A stretch of 64,000 nucleotides of DNA from Synechococcus sp. A18-25c (GTDB lineage: Bacteria > Cyanobacteriota > Cyanobacteriia > PCC-6307 > Cyanobiaceae): contig NZ_CP047957.1 of assembly GCF_014280035.1 (NCBI RefSeq), positions 186,001 through 250,000 on the forward strand. Direction: 5' to 3'. Positions within the stretch are counted from its first letter, which is position 1; each line of letters opens with the position of its first letter. Shown in pieces: positions 10,269 through 17,951 of this stretch. Under the pieces are notes generated by a model. That model did no database searches, was not told where the DNA came from, and saw only the letters and a program-made list of their open reading frames with translations. The position numbers were made by a program, and so were the translations under genes.

Positions 10269-10817
10269 TCAGAGCTCCAGCAACCCCGGCGGTGGGGTGA
10301 CAAGCAGCCAGCCGTCGTCGAGGTGCACCTCCGGCACAATTTCCTCGACGAACGGCACCATCAGCGTGCGGCCGTCAGGAGTTTTGATCTCCAGCAGTTC
10401 GTTGCCGCCACTGATCAGGTCGCTCACGCTGCCGATCGCTTCCCCATCGGCGCTGAGGCGGGCCTCCAAGCCCACTAAGTCGAGCAGGTGGAACTCGCCC
10501 TCCTCCAGTTCGGGCCGATCGTCCGCCGGCACCATCAAACTCTGGCCCACTAAGGCTTCGGCCGCGTCGCGACTGTCGATTCCGGCGAAGCGCACCACAA
10601 ACACGCTCTTGCCCGGCAGCTGACGGCCGCTTGTCAGCTCGATTTCCCTCGGCGCCTTGCCCCGGGCTTTCAGCCAGCGGGTGCCGGGCTCCGTGAACCG
10701 CTCCGGGAATTCACTGGCGGGGTTAATGCGCAGCTCGCCTTTGAGCCCCTGCACGGCCACCACCTTGCCCACTGGCAGCCAGTCGTCAGCGGTCATGGAA
10801 GCAGGAGCAGTCGCCAC
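10269..10817 (-). CDS. rimM: Ribosome maturation factor RimM
   Basis: Helps assemble the head of the 30S subunit by binding S19. The 182 residues have the N-terminal RimM domain ([33 protein letters not shown]) and the PRC barrel with [12 protein letters not shown] at the end. The N-terminal 12 residues could be trimmed by a later start. It is divergent from ndhS, with 47 bases between the starts. Confidence 0.93.
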   Translation of the reverse strand: MATAPASMTADDWLPVGKVVAVQGLKGELRINPASEFPERFTEPGTRWLKARGKAPREIELTSGRQLPGKSVFVVRFAGIDSRDAAEALVGQSLMVPADDRPELEEGEFHLLDLVGLEARLSADGEAIGSVSDLISGGNELLEIKTPDGRTLMVPFVEEIVPEVHLDDGWLLVTPPPGLLEL

Positions 10818-10864
10818 GTCATCATCCTTCCGCGCGATACTGAGTTCTTGACCGATCCTTTGCC

Positions 10865-11047
10865 ATGGCTTCCGACGTTCCGATCCTGCCTGGTGCCACG
10901 GTGACGGTGGTGGATCCCCGCTCCATTTACAACGGCTACACCGGCTTTGTGCAACGCATCAGCGATGACCGAGCCGCCGTACTTTTTGAAGGTGGTAACT
11001 GGGACAAGCTCGTGACCCTGCGCCTGCGCGATCTCAGCGCCGACTGA
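10865..11047 (+). CDS. ndhS: NAD(P)H-quinone oxidoreductase subunit S
   Basis: A 60-residue SH3-like protein of cyanobacterial NDH-1. The family forms part of the ferredoxin-binding site on the peripheral arm for cyclic electron flow. The segment [15 protein letters not shown] is the family hallmark. The stop is followed after 5 bases by the start of the ion-channel gene, so the two are probably co-transcribed. Confidence 0.85.
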   Translation: MASDVPILPGATVTVVDPRSIYNGYTGFVQRISDDRAAVLFEGGNWDKLVTLRLRDLSAD

Positions 11048-11052
11048 CGCCC

Positions 11053-11883
11053 ATGGCGGAATCCCTGCGTCTGCAGCTCCGGCGCGTGGTGCTCGAGTCC
11101 GGCACCCTTGCCGGGCGGATCTACAACCTGGTGATCTTTGGGACGATCCTGCTCAGCGTGATCGGTTTGCTGGTGCAACCCCATCCGATGCGGGTGGCGG
11201 CTCCCGGTGAGATTCCCCTCTGGGTGGAGGAGCTGGAGCGGGCCTGCCTTCTGGTGTTCATGGCCGACTATCTGCTGCATCTGTGGGTGTCGCCGAAGCC
11301 GCTGGCCTATGCGCGCAGTTTCTTTGGTCTGATCGACCTTTCAGCGGTGCTGTTCTTCTTTGTGCCCCAGATCAACAGCGGCTTGATCCTCTGGATCTTC
11401 AAGTTCGGCAGGGTGCTGCGGGTGTTCAAGCTGCTGCGCTTCATGGATGAAGCTCAACAGCTCGGCCGTGCCCTGAAGGCCAGCGCCCGCCGCATCGGCG
11501 TGTTCCTGTTCTTTGTGGTGATGGCCCAGGTGGTGCTGGGTTACCTGATGGTGGCCTTTGAAAGCAATCATCCCGACACTCAGTTCCAGACCGCGGGGCA
11601 GGGGGTGTACTGGGCGATCGTCACCATGACCACGGTGGGTTACGGCGACTTTGTGCCTCAGACGGTGCAGGGGCAGTTGCTGGCGGCGGTGGTGATGCTG
11701 CTGGGTTTTGGGATCATCGCCATCCCCACCGGCATCGTCACCGTGGAGTCGATTCAGCAGGCCCGTCAAGACCGGCTGCGCGTCTGCAGCCAGTGCGGCC
11801 ACCAGGAGCACCGCCGCGGGGCGGTGCACTGTGATCAGTGCGGTGCGCCGTTGCCGGCGTTGCCTCAGTCGCCCTCCAGCTGA
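11053..11883 (+). CDS. Voltage-gated potassium-channel-like protein with C-terminal zinc ribbon
   Basis: A 276-residue six-helix cation channel. An S4-like helix with regularly spaced basic residues (FKFGRVLRVFKLLRF) lies near 115-130. A pore loop carries the potassium selectivity filter T194-V-G-Y-G-D199, followed by the S6 segment. The last 35 residues form a CxxC...CxxC zinc-ribbon-like tail (CSQCGHQ...CDQCGAP). The family is a plasma or thylakoid membrane potassium channel; which membrane cannot be told. It follows ndhS by 5 bases, and its end overlaps the convergent rnc by 19 bases. The function of the zinc-binding tail is unknown. Confidence 0.88.
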   Translation: MAESLRLQLRRVVLESGTLAGRIYNLVIFGTILLSVIGLLVQPHPMRVAAPGEIPLWVEELERACLLVFMADYLLHLWVSPKPLAYARSFFGLIDLSAVLFFFVPQINSGLILWIFKFGRVLRVFKLLRFMDEAQQLGRALKASARRIGVFLFFVVMAQVVLGYLMVAFESNHPDTQFQTAGQGVYWAIVTMTTVGYGDFVPQTVQGQLLAAVVMLLGFGIIAIPTGIVTVESIQQARQDRLRVCSQCGHQEHRRGAVHCDQCGAPLPALPQSPSS

Positions 11884-12566
11884 TCAAGGACCGTTCGGGC
11901 CGCCTGTTGTTCAGCGTCGCGTCGGGAGCTGCCCCAGCCTTCAGCTTTGAGGTTGGGCGGCAGGGTCACCGTGCAGTGGAAGCGGCGCGGATCGCCGTGC
12001 CGTTGGCTGATCTCGTTGCTGCTGTAAGTCGGCAGGCCAAGACCCTGCCCCTGGCTCCATTCCTGCAAGGCGGATTTGCTGTTGCCGCGGTGGGGGTCTG
12101 TCAGCACCGCTTCAGCGCTGCGGGTCCAGTGGGGCGTCAACCAGTGCTGCACTGCAGCGGTGCCAGCAATCCGGTACACTGCGCCAATTAGCGCTTCGCT
12201 GAGTTCGGCGCGGATGGTGGCGGCCGCCGTGCTGTCGCTGCTGGCCTTAGGGCCGATGCGCCACCAGCGTTCGATCTCCAGGATGGCGCCTAGCTCCGCC
12301 AGCCAGCGATCGCTCACCAGTTGAGCCCTAAGGCTGGAGCGCTCACCCACGGGCATCTTGGGGTAGGCGGCGGCGATGAATTCGCTGGCCGTAAGCCGCA
12401 GTACCGCATCTCCCAGGAACTCCAGCTGCTCGTGGTGGGGATTCAGTCCGCTGGAGGTGTGGGTGACGGCCTCTTGCAGCCATGCCTCCTGTTCGGAACT
12501 CAAAGCGTTGGGTTCGAGAGCCATGCCTTGCCAAAGCGTCGCAACCGGTTCGGGGGATGGAGGCAT
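11865..12566 (-). CDS. rnc: Ribonuclease III
   Basis: Double-stranded RNA endonuclease for rRNA and mRNA processing. The 233 residues have an RNase III domain with the HEQLEFLGDAVL signature (E46, E49, D53) and ERSSLR (E75). A C-terminal double-stranded-RNA-binding domain has HGDPRRFHCTV and RRDAEQQAA. In the third catalytic motif the usual aspartate (D114 of the E. coli enzyme) appears as E121 (RAELSEALIGAVY), with E124 retained. An ATG 14 codons downstream is an alternative start. Cyanobacteria often encode several RNase III homologues, so this may be one of several. Confidence 0.88.
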   Translation of the reverse strand: MPPSPEPVATLWQGMALEPNALSSEQEAWLQEAVTHTSSGLNPHHEQLEFLGDAVLRLTASEFIAAAYPKMPVGERSSLRAQLVSDRWLAELGAILEIERWWRIGPKASSDSTAAATIRAELSEALIGAVYRIAGTAAVQHWLTPHWTRSAEAVLTDPHRGNSKSALQEWSQGQGLGLPTYSSNEISQRHGDPRRFHCTVTLPPNLKAEGWGSSRRDAEQQAARTVLDQLEGD

Positions 12567-12664
12567 GCCAGCTGGATTTGTGCTTTTTTGTTGGATTGAT
12601 GCTTATTCATAACTGAGTCACATCTGATTGTTATCAATGAATTGACTGAGAGTATTTCTCTTGC

Positions 12665-15349
12665 ATGACCCTCGAGCCTGCGACTGGCAGCGATCAGACC
12701 CAGGGTGATGCGACCCCAGTGGCGGTTGCCGAGGCTCCTGCCGGGGCTGTCAGCGTTAGCCAAGTTGCTCTTAATACGGCTTGGTCTGAGTCGGAGCAGG
12801 TTGAGTCTTCCGAGCCGGTTGAGCTGTCAGGCCCAGCGGAGGTGGACCCTGTTGGCACCGCACCCGAGCCGGCCCCGCCTGAGGAGGCAGAGGCGAGTGC
12901 ACTGTCAGACGACGGTGCTGCTGAGAAGGTTTCATCTGAGGTCGTTCCATCTGATCCGCACCAGCCTGAAGCCGTTCTTGCGGATCCGGTCCAGCCTGAC
13001 CTTGTTGAGCGCGTGTTGCATGCGGCGGGTTGTGCTTGCGCCGCGTGTGGTGGTGTTCCGTCGTCACAATCGCAACAGGGATCGGGCGGGGAGGTGTTGG
13101 CGGCCGCTTCGTTGGGGACTCTCGACCAACTGGCGGATTATCTGGAAACGCAATTCTGGACTGACTCGGACACGACCAATCGCAATTTCAACCTGTCGGA
13201 GTCAGGAACCCATGCCAAGTCTGGGGTACTGACTTACAACAGCAGTGGAAATACGTTCGATGCCAACGGTCTGGCGACTGGCCGCGCCAGCATGGTGGAT
13301 GAGGCCTTCAAGATTTTTGAGGCCACGCTCGGAATTGACTTTCAAGAAACAAGTGCCTTTGACGCAGATTTCGACTTTAGTGATAACGATTCTGGGGCCT
13401 TTGCTGTCGCCGATTTTTCAGGCAGCGCGATCAATTATTCTTGGATCAATGTTGCATCAAGCTGGTTTTACGGCAGCGAAGTTTTAGGCGATTACGCCTT
13501 TCAAACGATCCTGCACGAGATTGGCCACGGCCTCGGTTTAGGGCATCAAGGTCTCTACAACGGCTCAGGCAGTTATGCCACGGATGCCGATTTCACGAAC
13601 GACTCGTGGCAAGCCTCGATGATGTCGTACTTCGATCAAACGTCGAACACATCGATCGATGCCAGTTTTGCTTATCTGAGCACCCCGATGGTGGTGGATT
13701 GGATCGCATTGGACGATCTGTATGGACCGCAGGGCTACGGCATTAGCAATGCCTTCCGGGGGGACACCACCTATGGCTTCAACACCACGATTACTGCCAG
13801 CGCCAGTGCGGTGTTCAATCAGCTCAAAGATTGGATTCCCACCACTGCCTTCACCGTGGTGGATGGAGGCGGTGATGACACGCTGGATTTCAGTGGCTTT
13901 TCCTCCACGCAGCTGATTGATCTCAGACCGTCCGATGCGTCGGCCACCAATGTGTATGCCTCCAATATCGGCGGCAAAACCGGCAACCTCACTTTCGCTC
14001 CCGGAACGCTGATTGAAACGGCCATCGGTGGTTCTGGTGCCGACAGCTTCCGCGGCAACAGCCAAGACAACACTTTCGATGGCGGACTGGGTACCGACAC
14101 CCTGCTGGTGAGCGGCTCTCTGAGCGATTATCTGCTAATCCTCTCTGGCAGCAGCCTCGTGCTGCGGGATTTGCGCAGCGGCAGCCCTGATGGCACCGAC
14201 ACGCTCACCAACATTGAGTTTGTGGACTTTAACGGCGACACCCGAGGCTGGTCGTCGTTGCTGGGGTTGGTGGACACCACCGCCCCCGCTATCAGCGGTC
14301 CTTCGGGGAGCGCCGGTGCTGCCACCGCCGTGGCATCGATCAATGAAAACAGCGCTGCAGTGGCGACTTTCACGGCTGATGAAAGTGTGAGCTGGAGCTT
14401 GTCTGGTGGTGTGGATCAAGCCTTGTTCGCCATCAACAGCTCCAGCGGTGCATTGCGCTTTGCTAGCGCTCCGGATTACGAGTCGCCGCAAGATTCGGAT
14501 GCCAATAACAGTTACGTGGTCACGGTGCGTGCCACGGATCCGTCAGCCAATACCGCTGATCAGACGGTGACGGTGACGGTTCAGGATGTCGCCGAATCCT
14601 TGAGCAGCAGTGGTAGTGGCGGCGGCGGTGGCGGTGGCGGCGGTGGCGGCGGTGGCGGCGGTGGCGGCGGTGGCGGCGGTGGCGGCGGCGGTGGCGGTGG
14701 ATCTATTGCTTCATCAAGCCAGGTGAATCAGGAAATCATTGGAGCTTCAGATGAATCACCAAAAATTCTTGGCACTGGCGGTCGCGATGTACTTCAGGGT
14801 GACTCCAGTCAGTCCTTGCCAGAAGTCTTTGAAGGCTACGCAGGCGATGACAGGATTTTGGGCTATGGAGGTGCTGACGAATTAAGTGGTGGTGCTGGCA
14901 ATGATGATCTACATGGCATGAAAGGAAAGGATGTTGTGAAGGGTGGTAGCGGTAACGACACCCTTCGAGGTGGTCATGGTCATGACCTAATTCGTGGTGG
15001 TGGTGGTTCGGATTGGATTTGGGGAGGCGTCGGTAAAAATGAAATTTATGCTGGGGCTGGTGATCAAGCGGTTGATCAAATTTATGTGCCTGCTGATGCA
15101 ACTCAAAACCAAGACTATGGAAATCCTGGTGGAGCTAATGCAGACATTTTGAACTCACTGGGTCTTGAGGATCAGATTTTGATTCACTCAGATAGTGAGA
15201 CTCGAGGCGAGTTAGCATTTGCTGCTGTTGAGCTTGATCAGTTTTCAGGGACTGGTATTTATCTGGGAGGTGTGCTGGAGGCTCTGGTGGTTGGTGATTT
15301 TTCGGCCGATCAAGTGAGAGGGATGACCTCGAGTGGCGATTACACCTAG
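12665..15349 (+). CDS. Secreted RTX metalloprotease (metzincin) with cadherin-like domain and poly-glycine linker
   Basis: An 894-residue multidomain protein. Residues 1 to about 115 are Pro/Glu/Ala-rich, and a short Cys cluster (CACAACGG) follows near 122. The protease domain has the serralysin-type zinc motif HEIGHGLGLGH at 284-294 and Met-turn MMSYF at 319-323. A beta-roll region (GGSGADSFRGNSQDN) lies near 455, a cadherin-like domain at about 535-650, a run of 28 glycines at 652-679, then calcium-binding RTX nonapeptides at about 715-790 (GGAGNDDLHG, GGSGNDTLRGG). A roughly 100-residue non-repeat tail resembles that of the neighbouring RTX protein. There is no Sec signal peptide; RTX proteins usually leave by type I secretion, so export is inferred. 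A bidirectional terminator follows. Confidence 0.85.
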   Translation: MTLEPATGSDQTQGDATPVAVAEAPAGAVSVSQVALNTAWSESEQVESSEPVELSGPAEVDPVGTAPEPAPPEEAEASALSDDGAAEKVSSEVVPSDPHQPEAVLADPVQPDLVERVLHAAGCACAACGGVPSSQSQQGSGGEVLAAASLGTLDQLADYLETQFWTDSDTTNRNFNLSESGTHAKSGVLTYNSSGNTFDANGLATGRASMVDEAFKIFEATLGIDFQETSAFDADFDFSDNDSGAFAVADFSGSAINYSWINVASSWFYGSEVLGDYAFQTILHEIGHGLGLGHQGLYNGSGSYATDADFTNDSWQASMMSYFDQTSNTSIDASFAYLSTPMVVDWIALDDLYGPQGYGISNAFRGDTTYGFNTTITASASAVFNQLKDWIPTTAFTVVDGGGDDTLDFSGFSSTQLIDLRPSDASATNVYASNIGGKTGNLTFAPGTLIETAIGGSGADSFRGNSQDNTFDGGLGTDTLLVSGSLSDYLLILSGSSLVLRDLRSGSPDGTDTLTNIEFVDFNGDTRGWSSLLGLVDTTAPAISGPSGSAGAATAVASINENSAAVATFTADESVSWSLSGGVDQALFAINSSSGALRFASAPDYESPQDSDANNSYVVTVRATDPSANTADQTVTVTVQDVAESLSSSGSGGGGGGGGGGGGGGGGGGGGGGGGGGGGSIASSSQVNQEIIGASDESPKILGTGGRDVLQGDSSQSLPEVFEGYAGDDRILGYGGADELSGGAGNDDLHGMKGKDVVKGGSGNDTLRGGHGHDLIRGGGGSDWIWGGVGKNEIYAGAGDQAVDQIYVPADATQNQDYGNPGGANADILNSLGLEDQILIHSDSETRGELAFAAVELDQFSGTGIYLGGVLEALVVGDFSADQVRGMTSSGDYT
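14618..14701 (+). repeat. In-frame GGTGGCGGC minisatellite coding for 28 glycines
   Basis: 84 bases of glycine codons only, mostly in a 9-base period (GGT GGC GGC), with slightly irregular ends. The tract joins the cadherin-like domain to the RTX domain. Such tracts can change length by slippage in 3-base or 9-base steps without breaking the frame. Confidence 0.95.
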
Positions 15350-15383
15350 CGCTTGTATTGACTTTTTGGGAGGTTCCAATGTG

Positions 15384-15409
15384 AAAAGCCCCGCGTTGGC
15401 GGGGCTTTT
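15384..15409. terminator. Bidirectional intrinsic terminator between the two RTX genes
   Basis: Perfect stem GCCCCGC/GCGGGGC with the 4-base loop GTTG, flanked by AAAA on one side and TTTT on the other. It can therefore end transcripts of the plus-strand protease gene and the convergent minus-strand RTX gene. Confidence 0.9.
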
Positions 15410-15435
15410 GGGATCTTGTTTGGTTTGTTGGAATG

Positions 15436-16227
15436 TCAGGCGAAGAAGCCTCCGGTGGTCATGTTCTCGACTTGCGTGATGTTGACATTGGGGTTGACCA
15501 CAATGGCTTCCAGCGTGTCGTTGGCGAAAATTCCGATGCCGACTGCATTGGTGCCGCCTGGGTCCAGAATTCCTGCTTGGAAGGAGAGGTCGGCATTGTC
15601 AACGCCATGGATGAAAATTTCGTCTTCGGGCCAGACTTCGTAGAGAAGGTCGCTGTTCACGCCGTCGGGATTGATGTTGATGGCGGAGTCAGCAGGTACG
15701 AAGATTCGATCTCGATCAAAGTCATTACCGGCGTAAACCTTGTTCTTTCCGACGCCTCCCCAGAGGTAGTCTGCGCCGGCAGATCCATCGAGAATGTCAT
15801 GACCATGGCCGCCGCGGATCTCGTCATCTCCGAGTCTGCCGTATAGGCGGTCAGGGCCATGGTTGCCATGGATGAAGTCATTGTCAAAGCCGCCTTCAAT
15901 GAAGTCGCCCTTGTCAAATCCCATCAGAAAGTTGTCGCCTTGATCCATGCCATAGATGTTGTCTGCACCGGTTAAATAGTCAGCAACGCTTCCGTAGTCC
16001 AGTGCTTCCTGCTCGCTGATGTCGATGTTGTTGATGCGAAAGGCAAGGTTGTTGTTTTTTTCGAACTCGACTTCGGTCCAGCGTGCTTCACCACTGGGTG
16101 TGAAGTATCCGTTTGGGGTGAAGGTGTCAAAGTCGTTGATGGTGGTTTCTTGGAAGAAGGTGAGGTCAGCCATGGGAATGATTGGAGTGTGAGTTGAGGG
16201 TGGAGTTGTTTGCCCCTCGATGAACAC
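15436..16227 (-). CDS. RTX calcium-binding protein sharing its C-terminal module with the adjacent protease
   Basis: 263 residues from a GTG at 16227; an ATG at 16173 (MADLTFFQ) is an equally plausible start giving 245 residues. There is no enzymatic domain. About 90 N-terminal residues of unknown fold precede RTX-like nonapeptides (about 85-155: GNHGPDRLYG, GRLGDDEIRGG). A C-terminal module from GGVGKN at 157 to the end closely matches that of the 894-residue protease: both have VPAD, LEAxVV and QVxxMT in the same order. It may be a type I secretion substrate or a surface-layer component; this is inferred from the RTX repeats. A near-perfect TGTGA-N6-TCACA palindrome lies 47 bases upstream of the GTG. 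Confidence 0.82.
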   Translation of the reverse strand: MFIEGQTTPPSTHTPIIPMADLTFFQETTINDFDTFTPNGYFTPSGEARWTEVEFEKNNNLAFRINNIDISEQEALDYGSVADYLTGADNIYGMDQGDNFLMGFDKGDFIEGGFDNDFIHGNHGPDRLYGRLGDDEIRGGHGHDILDGSAGADYLWGGVGKNKVYAGNDFDRDRIFVPADSAININPDGVNSDLLYEVWPEDEIFIHGVDNADLSFQAGILDPGGTNAVGIGIFANDTLEAIVVNPNVNITQVENMTTGGFFA

Positions 16228-16273
16228 ACCATCGCCGGATGAATTGGCTTGTTATGTGACCTGCTCCTGGTCT

Positions 16274-16295
16274 GCCTGTGAGATCGATCACAGGC
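16274..16295. promoter_or_regulatory. CRP-type palindrome (TGTGA-N6-TCACA)
   Basis: GCCTGTGA and TCACAGGC form perfect 8-base arms around GATCGA. The core matches the binding consensus of cAMP-receptor-type regulators (SyCRP1 in cyanobacteria) exactly. It sits upstream of the minus-strand RTX gene and downstream of rnpB. The match is seen in the sequence; binding is an inference. Confidence 0.5.
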
Positions 16296-16400
16296 TCATG
16301 AGTGGGTTGAAATTGTGCTTCGTCTGATGGATTGCGCTCAATGTTGATGAGCGTTTTGAGAGTTGTCTTGTTCTCTTGGCAGTTGCTTTTTGTTTGGGGA

Positions 16401-16440
16401 GACGAAAAGCCAGCGTGAGCGCTGCCGCTTGTTCAAGCGC
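16401..16440 (-). terminator. Probable terminator region of rnpB
   Basis: Just past the rnpB 3' end on the minus strand are two small perfect hairpins, CGCTTG/CAAGCG and CAGCG/CGCTG. The second is followed by GGCTTTTCG. The T-run is short, so the call is moderate. Confidence 0.4.
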
Positions 16441-16443
16441 AAA

Positions 16444-16839
16444 GGGGTTGAAAGCAGGACATAAGCCGGGTTCTGTTCTCCCTTCCGAGGAAGGGGGGCG
16501 ATCATCTATCTGGGACCACCGTTGCCGGTGGCCTCGAGCGGCTCACAAAGGCGAAACGAGGCAGATGGCCAACCGTCGTTCCTAGGCCTTGCTCCCGGCC
16601 GGGGTTTACCGAGCCAGCACCTCTCGATGCTGCTGGTGCGCTCTTACCGCACCCTTGCACCCTTGCCTGTGCCGGCGAACCGGCCATCGGCGGTGTGTTT
16701 CTGTGGCACTCTCCTCACGGTCACCCGCACTGGGCGTTACCCAGCAAGCCTGGCCATCGGGGAGCCCGGACTTTCCTCAACCGACGCCGACACGAAGAGG
16801 GCGTGCGATCGCGATCACCTCACCTGCTTTCAGCCCCCA
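16444..16839 (-). ncRNA. rnpB: RNase P RNA
   Basis: Catalytic RNA that matures tRNA 5' ends. The minus strand carries the two universally conserved P4 regions: GAGGAAAGTCC (16768-16778) near the 5' end and ACAGAACCCGGCTTAT (16461-16476) near the 3' end. The ends were set from the P1 helix, where 16823-16837 pairs with 16444-16458 (GAAAGCAGG with CCTGCTTTC plus flanking GGGG/CCCC). The length of about 396 bases suits a cyanobacterial type A RNA. Its 5' end lies only about 15 bases from the 5' end of the divergent tRNA-Arg gene. Confidence 0.93.
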
Positions 16840-16854
16840 TAATGACGCTTGATG

Positions 16855-16928
<74 letters not shown>

Positions 16929-17023
16929 TGCCAACCAAGACGTCAGCCGGTATCCGCTACTACATTTGGTGGGGTGGTCAGGCGCAACGCTCTCGCTAGC
17001 GTTGTCGTAGTGGAACCGGCGCC

Positions 17024-17380
17024 ATGACCCAGCTTCACGATCTCCGGTTGCGGCTTCTTGTTCAGCAGGAAAGCGAGCGCATCGCTGACTCGCAGCCTGC
17101 CGAGCTCGACCTCTCGGTTGTTCAGGCGCGCTGCCTCTGCTGGTTGGCCTTGCTTGCTGAAGCACATGAGGACCAAGCTAGTGACGCAGAGCGCCGTGGT
17201 GATACGGAGCAGGCCATGGGCTGGTTCGCCGACTCCATGCGCTTGCGCGATGTGATCCAGGTGGTCACCTCGATTGAAATTCCGCTGCCTGCTGTCACCG
17301 ACAGCGATGACGACGATCGCCCTGGTGAGGGTGGGAACGGCGATGGGGGGATTTCCCCCGAACCGCCGCTCGCAGCCTGA
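17024..17380 (+). CDS. Small hypothetical protein with acidic C-terminus
   Basis: A 118-residue soluble protein that I do not recognise. Residues 1-85 look helical and amphipathic (alternating Leu/Arg/Glu, one CLCW patch). Residues 90-118 are a low-complexity tail rich in Asp and Gly (DSDDDDRPGEGG). There is no signal peptide or membrane segment. It starts 95 bases after the tRNA-Arg gene and ends 37 bases before another hypothetical gene on the same strand; the two may form one small operon. Codon use is like that of neighbouring genes, which supports a real gene. Confidence 0.65.
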   Translation: MTQLHDLRLRLLVQQESERIADSQPAELDLSVVQARCLCWLALLAEAHEDQASDAERRGDTEQAMGWFADSMRLRDVIQVVTSIEIPLPAVTDSDDDDRPGEGGNGDGGISPEPPLAA

Positions 17381-17417
17381 TCGGATGTCATGATGGTGCC
17401 TGAGCTACGGGTTGCCG

Positions 17418-17873
17418 GTGCCAGAAGAGCCTTGTCAGTGTCCTGACTGTCAACGCTTCTATCGGGAGCACGATCGGCTCATTCGTGAGAATCCAACTCT
17501 GCGTCAGCAACAAGAGTTGAGTTGGGCTGCGCTTCAGTCTTTCCGCACCCTCTCCGGTCGGGTGTTGGAAGACTTGCAAAAGCAGCATGGCCCTCGCGCC
17601 GCTGAGGGTCAGGTGCATGCCACCCCCAGTGGAGGTGTTGATGAACCTGCCGATGCCCTTCAGCAGGCAATGGCTGATCTGGAAAACATCAACGCGCACC
17701 TGTTTTCCATCGAAGCGCTGATGGAGCGCATTTTTGATGTGCGTGTGCCGGACGACATCGAGCAGAAATTCCGCGAGCTCGCCGGTGAGCTCGCGCCTGA
17801 CCCTCTCAATGCCGACCGATTGCGCTTGAACCGTCTTCTGCATCAGACACCCGATCTTCCTGATCGCAGCTGA
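17418..17873 (+). CDS. Hypothetical protein with N-terminal Cys cluster
   Basis: About 151 residues, function unknown. The start is a GTG at 17418 (or a TTG at 17412); no in-frame ATG exists after the stop at 17391. The N-terminus has a CxCxxC motif (CQCPDCQRFY) that could bind a metal. The rest is mostly charged helix, with a long segment ADALQQAMADLENINAHL that could form a coiled coil. No membrane segment. It is followed by the terminator that also serves the convergent glgP. Confidence 0.65.
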   Translation: MPEEPCQCPDCQRFYREHDRLIRENPTLRQQQELSWAALQSFRTLSGRVLEDLQKQHGPRAAEGQVHATPSGGVDEPADALQQAMADLENINAHLFSIEALMERIFDVRVPDDIEQKFRELAGELAPDPLNADRLRLNRLLHQTPDLPDRS

Positions 17874-17901
17874 GGTCTGAAGATCACTCAATAAGGCCAC
17901 T

Positions 17902-17931
17902 AAAAAGCCCCAGTGAATTTCACCGGGGCTT
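17902..17931 (-). terminator. Intrinsic terminator downstream of glgP
   Basis: On the minus strand AGCCCC and GGGGCT frame an inner GTGAA/TTCAC stem with one mismatch, followed by TTTTTA. It lies 20 bases past the glgP stop. Confidence 0.8.
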
Positions 17932-17951
17932 CGCTGTCGATGCTGAGGTTC

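Noticed and set aside
12985-13060. Signal peptide or lipobox at the Cys cluster of the RTX protease
   Set aside because: The Cys residues are more than 100 residues from the start and no hydrophobic stretch precedes them.
14618-14701. Glycine repeat considered as a CRISPR-like or regulatory repeat
   Set aside because: It is an uninterrupted 9-base coding repeat with no spacers and stays in frame.
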